A stretch of DNA of 64,000 nt from Sipunculus nudus (taxonomy: Eukaryota > Annelida > Sipuncula > Golfingiida > Sipunculidae). The notes beneath the pieces were generated by a model. It saw nothing but the letters and a program-made list of their open reading frames with translations. It did no database searches and was not told the DNA's origin. Each line of letters opens with the position of its first letter. The stretch's first letter is position 1. Of the stretch, positions 59,305-64,000 are shown in pieces. The stretch lies in NCBI GenBank assembly GCA_026874595.1, contig CM049306.1, positions 21,445,019 to 21,509,018 on the forward strand, written 5' to 3'. Position numbers and translations under genes: made by a program.

Positions 59305-59380
59305 GGTGTGGACTCGAAACTCAAGGACTCGGACTGGACTCGGGTGGCCCGGACTCGGACTTGCACTCAGACTCGGAAAG
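59305..59380. repeat. Degenerate GGACTC hexamer repeat
   Basis: GTGGACTCGAAACTCAAGGA, CTCGGACTGGACTCGGG and CGGACTCGGACTTGCACTC show imperfect repetition of GGACTC over about 75 bp. Confidence 0.8.
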
Positions 59381-60980
59381 TGTGAACACGACAACATCAT
59401 TGCTTTCCGCAGATATTCATCACGAGATAAGAGTTATCAAACTTAATCATTATCCGTGCTGTCATGTACAGACGAACCTCTATAGTGTGTGTTATAACAT
59501 ATCAGTAGACATAACCTGCAAGCATTGATCCTGTTATTTAAATCTTTCTAATATTTTGATTAGTTACTCAATGCATCCTTAAATATATCATACTGTTCTA
59601 CAAATTTCTTCTAAGACAAGCCACTCTCGTAAACTTTGAACAGGTACAATGTTAGGGCTATGCTTAACTTTTATATTTCATTTTATAAGTGGCCAGTAAG
59701 AGTGAATATGACACAGAATGCACGCTAATGATCAGTGTTCGGTGTTAATCATTAAGTTGAACTGCCAAGTAAACATTGCACTGGGTCAGGGAGTTTTATA
59801 TATATATATTTTATTGCTGGAAAATCATACAATACACATGTCACACAAAATTGTACACAATCGCATCAAATATAGAATTTACAAAGTACATTGCCTGGAT
59901 GTCATTCCAACTATACTTCAAATTTTCAGTCCTTGTAATTTGTACATGCAGTATATACATATATTCTAGTGGTCTTGGTAGAAAACATTTACCCCTTTGC
60001 TTTTTCTTTCAATACTAAAACTGCAATGCTACTGTATGTTAAAATGCTTCCTTATTTTTTTCCATTTTTTAATGTGCAGTAATCTTATATTTCTGTTTTG
60101 CTATAATATGTCCAATTTTCTCTTTATATTTCAATCTCCTTAAAAAATGGAATTAAATTGCTTGTGTTCTAACTATATTCCTTTCTACTTTGATATACAC
60201 ACATTTTAAATTTATAAGGTTATTCTTAATTGGAAACATTCCATACAATACTGTGTTCAAGGTTAAAGTGGCATTATCACTCCATTTGATTTCATCCTAT
60301 CCACAATTCTAAAATACAGATATTTTTTGTTACAAAATATTCATAAAAAATGTGTTCCTTGGTCTCTAATTCTATGAAGCATTAAGAACATCGGTAACTT
60401 TCAACTAATTCATTTGTAAACTATTAGTTGGTAAATAGTTATGGAGTATTTTAAATAAGAATTCCCATGAGTACATATCCAATGAGATTTTTTGGATGGT
60501 TCCAAAGTAGCTCTCTCAGTTGATATTATCATCCTGTATTGTATGTCTTAACTTGACCAATGATGAGGGTGAAGTTGATTTTTGTTCCACCAAAATATCA
60601 TAAACTCGTCATTCTCCAAAAAAACGTACAAACTTGAGTTACTCTAAAAAATATAAACATTTCATCATTTTGAATATGTTAATAATCAATATTATCCTAA
60701 ATTATGACAAAACTACTTAATTAAATGTGAAAAGATGAACTAGCTTCTAATTTAATAAAATACTTTCTACATAAAAAGATGCAAAATGTACAGTTACCTA
60801 ATGTTACTCTCCTGTGGTTCCATTACTCCATCTCAATTTACTTAAAAGTTTTGAATTTTGAAATAAAAATGTCAGTGTTTATTGATTAATGTAATTGCAA
60901 GGAATACAACAGATTAATAATGGAAGGTTTGTTGCATTGTTTGACATAGATTTCATGGGTATTTCATTGTCACTGATTTT
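59381..60980. other. Anonymous AT-rich sequence
   Basis: No gene or repeat recognised. Confidence 0.4.
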
Positions 60981-61410
60981 TTCTGTCAGTGGTGTTACTT
61001 GAGACAAAAAGGAATACAATCCTAATAATTGATCCTTATAGCTTCATTTTTTCAACACTAGGGGGGCCTTTTAAACATAACTAAAGCAGAACCTGAGCAG
61101 AATGGTGAGTATTATTTTACAGTTTATTCACAATTAAGACATTATCCCTAAATTTCCTATGCATGTTTTATTCATAGTCAGTGGTGTTCTCATTTTTCTT
61201 GTTAAGTGGGTTAAATTATTAAAAATCGACTACAGAGAACTAATAATAAATGTTAACCTAGTAGCCACAAAGACTAAATTTTGAAGAACAATGCTTGTTA
61301 GAATGGGCAAGTTATTATTCAAAATAATTTTTCAGTGGTGTGACTGGTCAGTAGTGTTACAGTTTCCTTGATAACCCCACTGACCCATAGAAACACTACT
61401 GACTTTTGTA
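60981..61410. other. Recurrent TCAGTGGTGTTA-type motif
   Basis: GTCAGTGGTGTTACTTGAG (60985), GTCAGTGGTGTTCTC (61178), TTCAGTGGTGTGACTGGTCA (61331) and GTCAGTAGTGTTACAG (61349) are spread over 400 bp, with inverted forms CCCCACTGACCC and ACACTACTGAC at 61376-61404. They are not evenly spaced and have no known role. Confidence 0.5.
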
Positions 61411-61596
61411 GCTGATTTTAGACAAGTTTGTTTGTTTTAACAAATGATCCACTCCTAAAATTTTCTGCTGTGTTAATTTGTATCTATATTTGCATTTGAG
61501 ATAAAATAACAAAACAGTCAGCTTAAGAAAAACAAAGATTGTACATTGTGGGAACAGATCAGGTTCCACTGAGTAGGACACTAAGTGTTGAGAAAA

Positions 61597-61632
61597 AGAA
61601 AAATAAATAAATAAATAAATAAAAAAATAAGT
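61597..61632. repeat. (AAAT)n microsatellite
   Basis: AAATAAATAAATAAATAAAT run with small imperfections. Confidence 0.95.
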
Positions 61633-63744
61633 CTGGGAAGAGGAAAAGAATAAAGGATATTTAGAGGGAGACCAATAAAAGACAATAAAGAAAAGAATGT
61701 GGGAAGTACAGGTGAGCTTCAAGCAATGCTAATGGCTTCCCACGACTACTCTACTCGCCCTTTTCGGAAATTGACAATTTCCTCAACAAGGGTACAATTT
61801 AACTGCTGTGTTTTAATCTCTCTGGTATCCTTTCTTTAAATGTCAATTTTTCTTTGTGGGTTTAATTATGTTCCACATACTAAAAATATATTTTACTGCA
61901 TGGATTATCGACTTCCTCGGATGAAATCAGCATTCGCTTATTGTCATATACGTAGAGATGTATAATGTCAACCAGAAGAATTTTAATCTTGCCGTGGCAG
62001 GGGTTCTTGTAGATTTCCATCCTGCAGAATGCTCTTTATTTTACCACAATGAATCAATTAGATTAAATTAGTTCGTATACATATAGTTGTTTCTTACAAA
62101 CAACAATATATATATACACAAAGACTTTTATCTGTTTTTAAATGAGATTAATACTCTAGTCATTCTGATATATTTTGTACATGTATCTGTTTGTTTAATC
62201 CTTGTTTATTTTCTTGTTTATACTGAAGAAGCCGCCCTCTATAGCTTTATAATGCTACTAATTCGATCCAGCTGAAATAAATATGCTTTCTATGAAAATT
62301 AAAGTACAATCATATGTTTCCCTAATACTAATGAATAAAGACAGTATCGTCCGCCTTATTTCAGAATAGTGAAGCAAGTTTTAAATGAAAATATCATTTG
62401 GTAGTCCAGGTAAACTCTATAAAAGATTTGGATTGCTCGTTCTTGCTCTGATCATAATTTCATTAAAGCCCGTCCATAACTTTTTATACAGACGAATCAT
62501 CAAATGCCGATAAATGAATAATAAATGTTGCATGGCGGAGGTATAATTAACTTACTAAATAAAGGCTTCTGTAGAGCAAGTAGTAAGAATGGGGAATTCA
62601 GAGCAAACGAATGAAATGATCTTGGCTTTGATTTTTTATATCAACCAGTTTATAAATAAGATATGGATATGTCAATGATCTCTTTTCAAGGTAATGTATA
62701 GAGATAAACACGGGAATTGAGCACAAGTGTCCAACGACGTAAACATGTTTCCTTATTTATTCTAAAATAAAAGATCAGTCATAAAATGAAGACACAGATA
62801 CATACAAACTTTCAAATGCATTATACAACATTGAGAAAGGCAAATGAATAACTCATTATCGGACATTTTTCTCGAACTTCTCTGTTGAATTTTAGATATT
62901 ACTCACCAGCGTTCAATTTGTAATGAATGATTGGTAACTTAAATTACTTGTCCATGTGTGCAGATGCTTTTTTTAACTATAACTTACTTTTATACGTTCA
63001 ATTGTACGATCACTTTCATGTATACGTCTTGACGTATTATAACATGCATTTTCCCGTTTAAATTATCGTATTTATCTGGTAATTTATATATACATTTGAC
63101 TTGTTATCGATAATAAATCATTCATGAAACGATGCTGTTGGTATTAAATATTGTCAGTTTACTAGTTTCTTGTACCGATTTGACATTTGTATCTTTTAAA
63201 CGGCGGTAAGGACAAATGATTTCAAAACCGATTCGGAATATATCAAGCCAAAATCCGAATCCACAATTTATGTTATGTATGACGAGGCAATATTTTTCCT
63301 CTGCCCGTAATAAAAATCAAAGACCATGAAAGTATATTCACAAACTATTTATTATTTTTTTAATGAACCATAATATATTTACGTTTATTTGAAAAGATTA
63401 ATGGATAATAATCTAGGATAAAACGAGGTAAGAAGGACTCGTTTCAAAATTAAATGCTTAATCATTCATGTTCACAAGCAAGATGTCAACACCTAAAGCT
63501 GGAACATTGCTTAAGAAATGCTTGAGAAAATTCACGGTAAAGAAATCATGTAGATTTAAAGTTCTAAAGTTCCAATGTAAAATGCCCAACTAATTATTTT
63601 TTTAAATACAAAAAAGATAATCATAGTACAGATACACGCGTTTCTCCTAACGACTCATTGGGCTTCATGGTTTTTTTGAAAGAGTGATAATTGTTTGACG
63701 GCAACTGAAAATAATGAAAAAATTAATATTATCTGATAAAAATG
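61633..63744. other. Anonymous AT-rich sequence
   Basis: No gene or repeat recognised. Confidence 0.4.
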
Positions 63745-63749
63745 GTAAC

Positions 63750-63820
63750 AATGCCTCGAGCTTCGGGAGGAGGGGGGGGGGGCTTCAGCCCCCAAAGCTC
63801 TCCCTTTGGATCCGCCGCTG
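63750..63820. repeat. Terminal fragment related to the CAG-GCGGATC elements
   Basis: The right edge reads TTTGGATCCGCCGCTG at 63820, so its reverse complement starts CAGCGGCGGATCC, like the ends of the MITEs at 8348 and 29590. It also has a poly-G run and the GGCTTCAGCCCCC hairpin. The other end could not be placed. Confidence 0.5.
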
Positions 63821-64000
63821 GACTGTAGGCACGTTAAAGACGTCTTATTAGTATGAATGTATCCAATGCTTAGCCTTGTGCCAAGAGGGCTATTATAATG
63901 ATTATGCAATTAGACAGTAATACACCTCACCTTTGTTCATCTGTTTGATCCTTAATCGTTGATAGTTGAAGTATAAATATTTGATAATTAACAATTATTC
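63821..64000. other. Window edge, anonymous
   Basis: Nothing recognised. Confidence 0.4.

Overview
The window looks like repeat-rich, AT-rich intergenic DNA from an animal nuclear genome. A mollusc, probably a bivalve, is the best guess, but this rests on the style of the repeats and no host marker gene is present to confirm it. I found no intact host protein-coding gene. Nearly every recognisable coding segment is a decayed transposable-element gene, and most long open frames are by-products of repeats.

Layout. 0.08-1.64 kb is a 69-bp minisatellite. 2.17-2.93 kb is a solo LTR beside (probably inserted into) a ~330-bp tandem repeat that runs to 4.13 kb. 6.3-7.85 kb holds the remains of a minus-strand gene of a dispersed invertebrate family. 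Copies of one ~200-bp inverted-repeat element lie at 8.35 and 29.59 kb, with degraded relatives at 36.0 and 63.8 kb. A divergent ~500-bp repeat occurs in inverted orientation at 12.5 and 21.5 kb. Between its arms sit a solo LTR with a 5-bp target duplication, a 395-bp PIF/Harbinger-like MITE with TTA flanks, and a mosaic LTR. 22.3-24.4 kb is a LINE remnant split by a tRNA-derived SINE, followed by the 3' end of a second LINE on the minus strand. 27.3-29.4 kb holds a nuclear-receptor-half-site-rich repeat and a 1.55-kb inverted-repeat transposon. 38.1-39.6 kb is a PIF/Harbinger element with a broken transposase and dense CGAGT/ACTCG arrays. 40.9-41.8 kb is another solo LTR.

The centrepiece is 45.3-50.64 kb, a degenerate LTR retrotransposon whose domains read Gag (SCAN-like capsid plus CCHC knuckle), protease region, integrase, reverse transcriptase, RNase H, polypurine tract and 3' LTR. 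The RT, RNase H and integrase are of Ty3/gypsy type, yet integrase precedes RT as in Ty1/copia. That combination defines the Gmr1 group. The four other LTRs in the window belong to the same family, so one Gmr1-like lineage has repeatedly inserted here and mostly been reduced to solo LTRs.

50.6-64 kb is mostly anonymous AT-rich DNA with a few short dispersed repeats, homopolymer runs and microsatellites.
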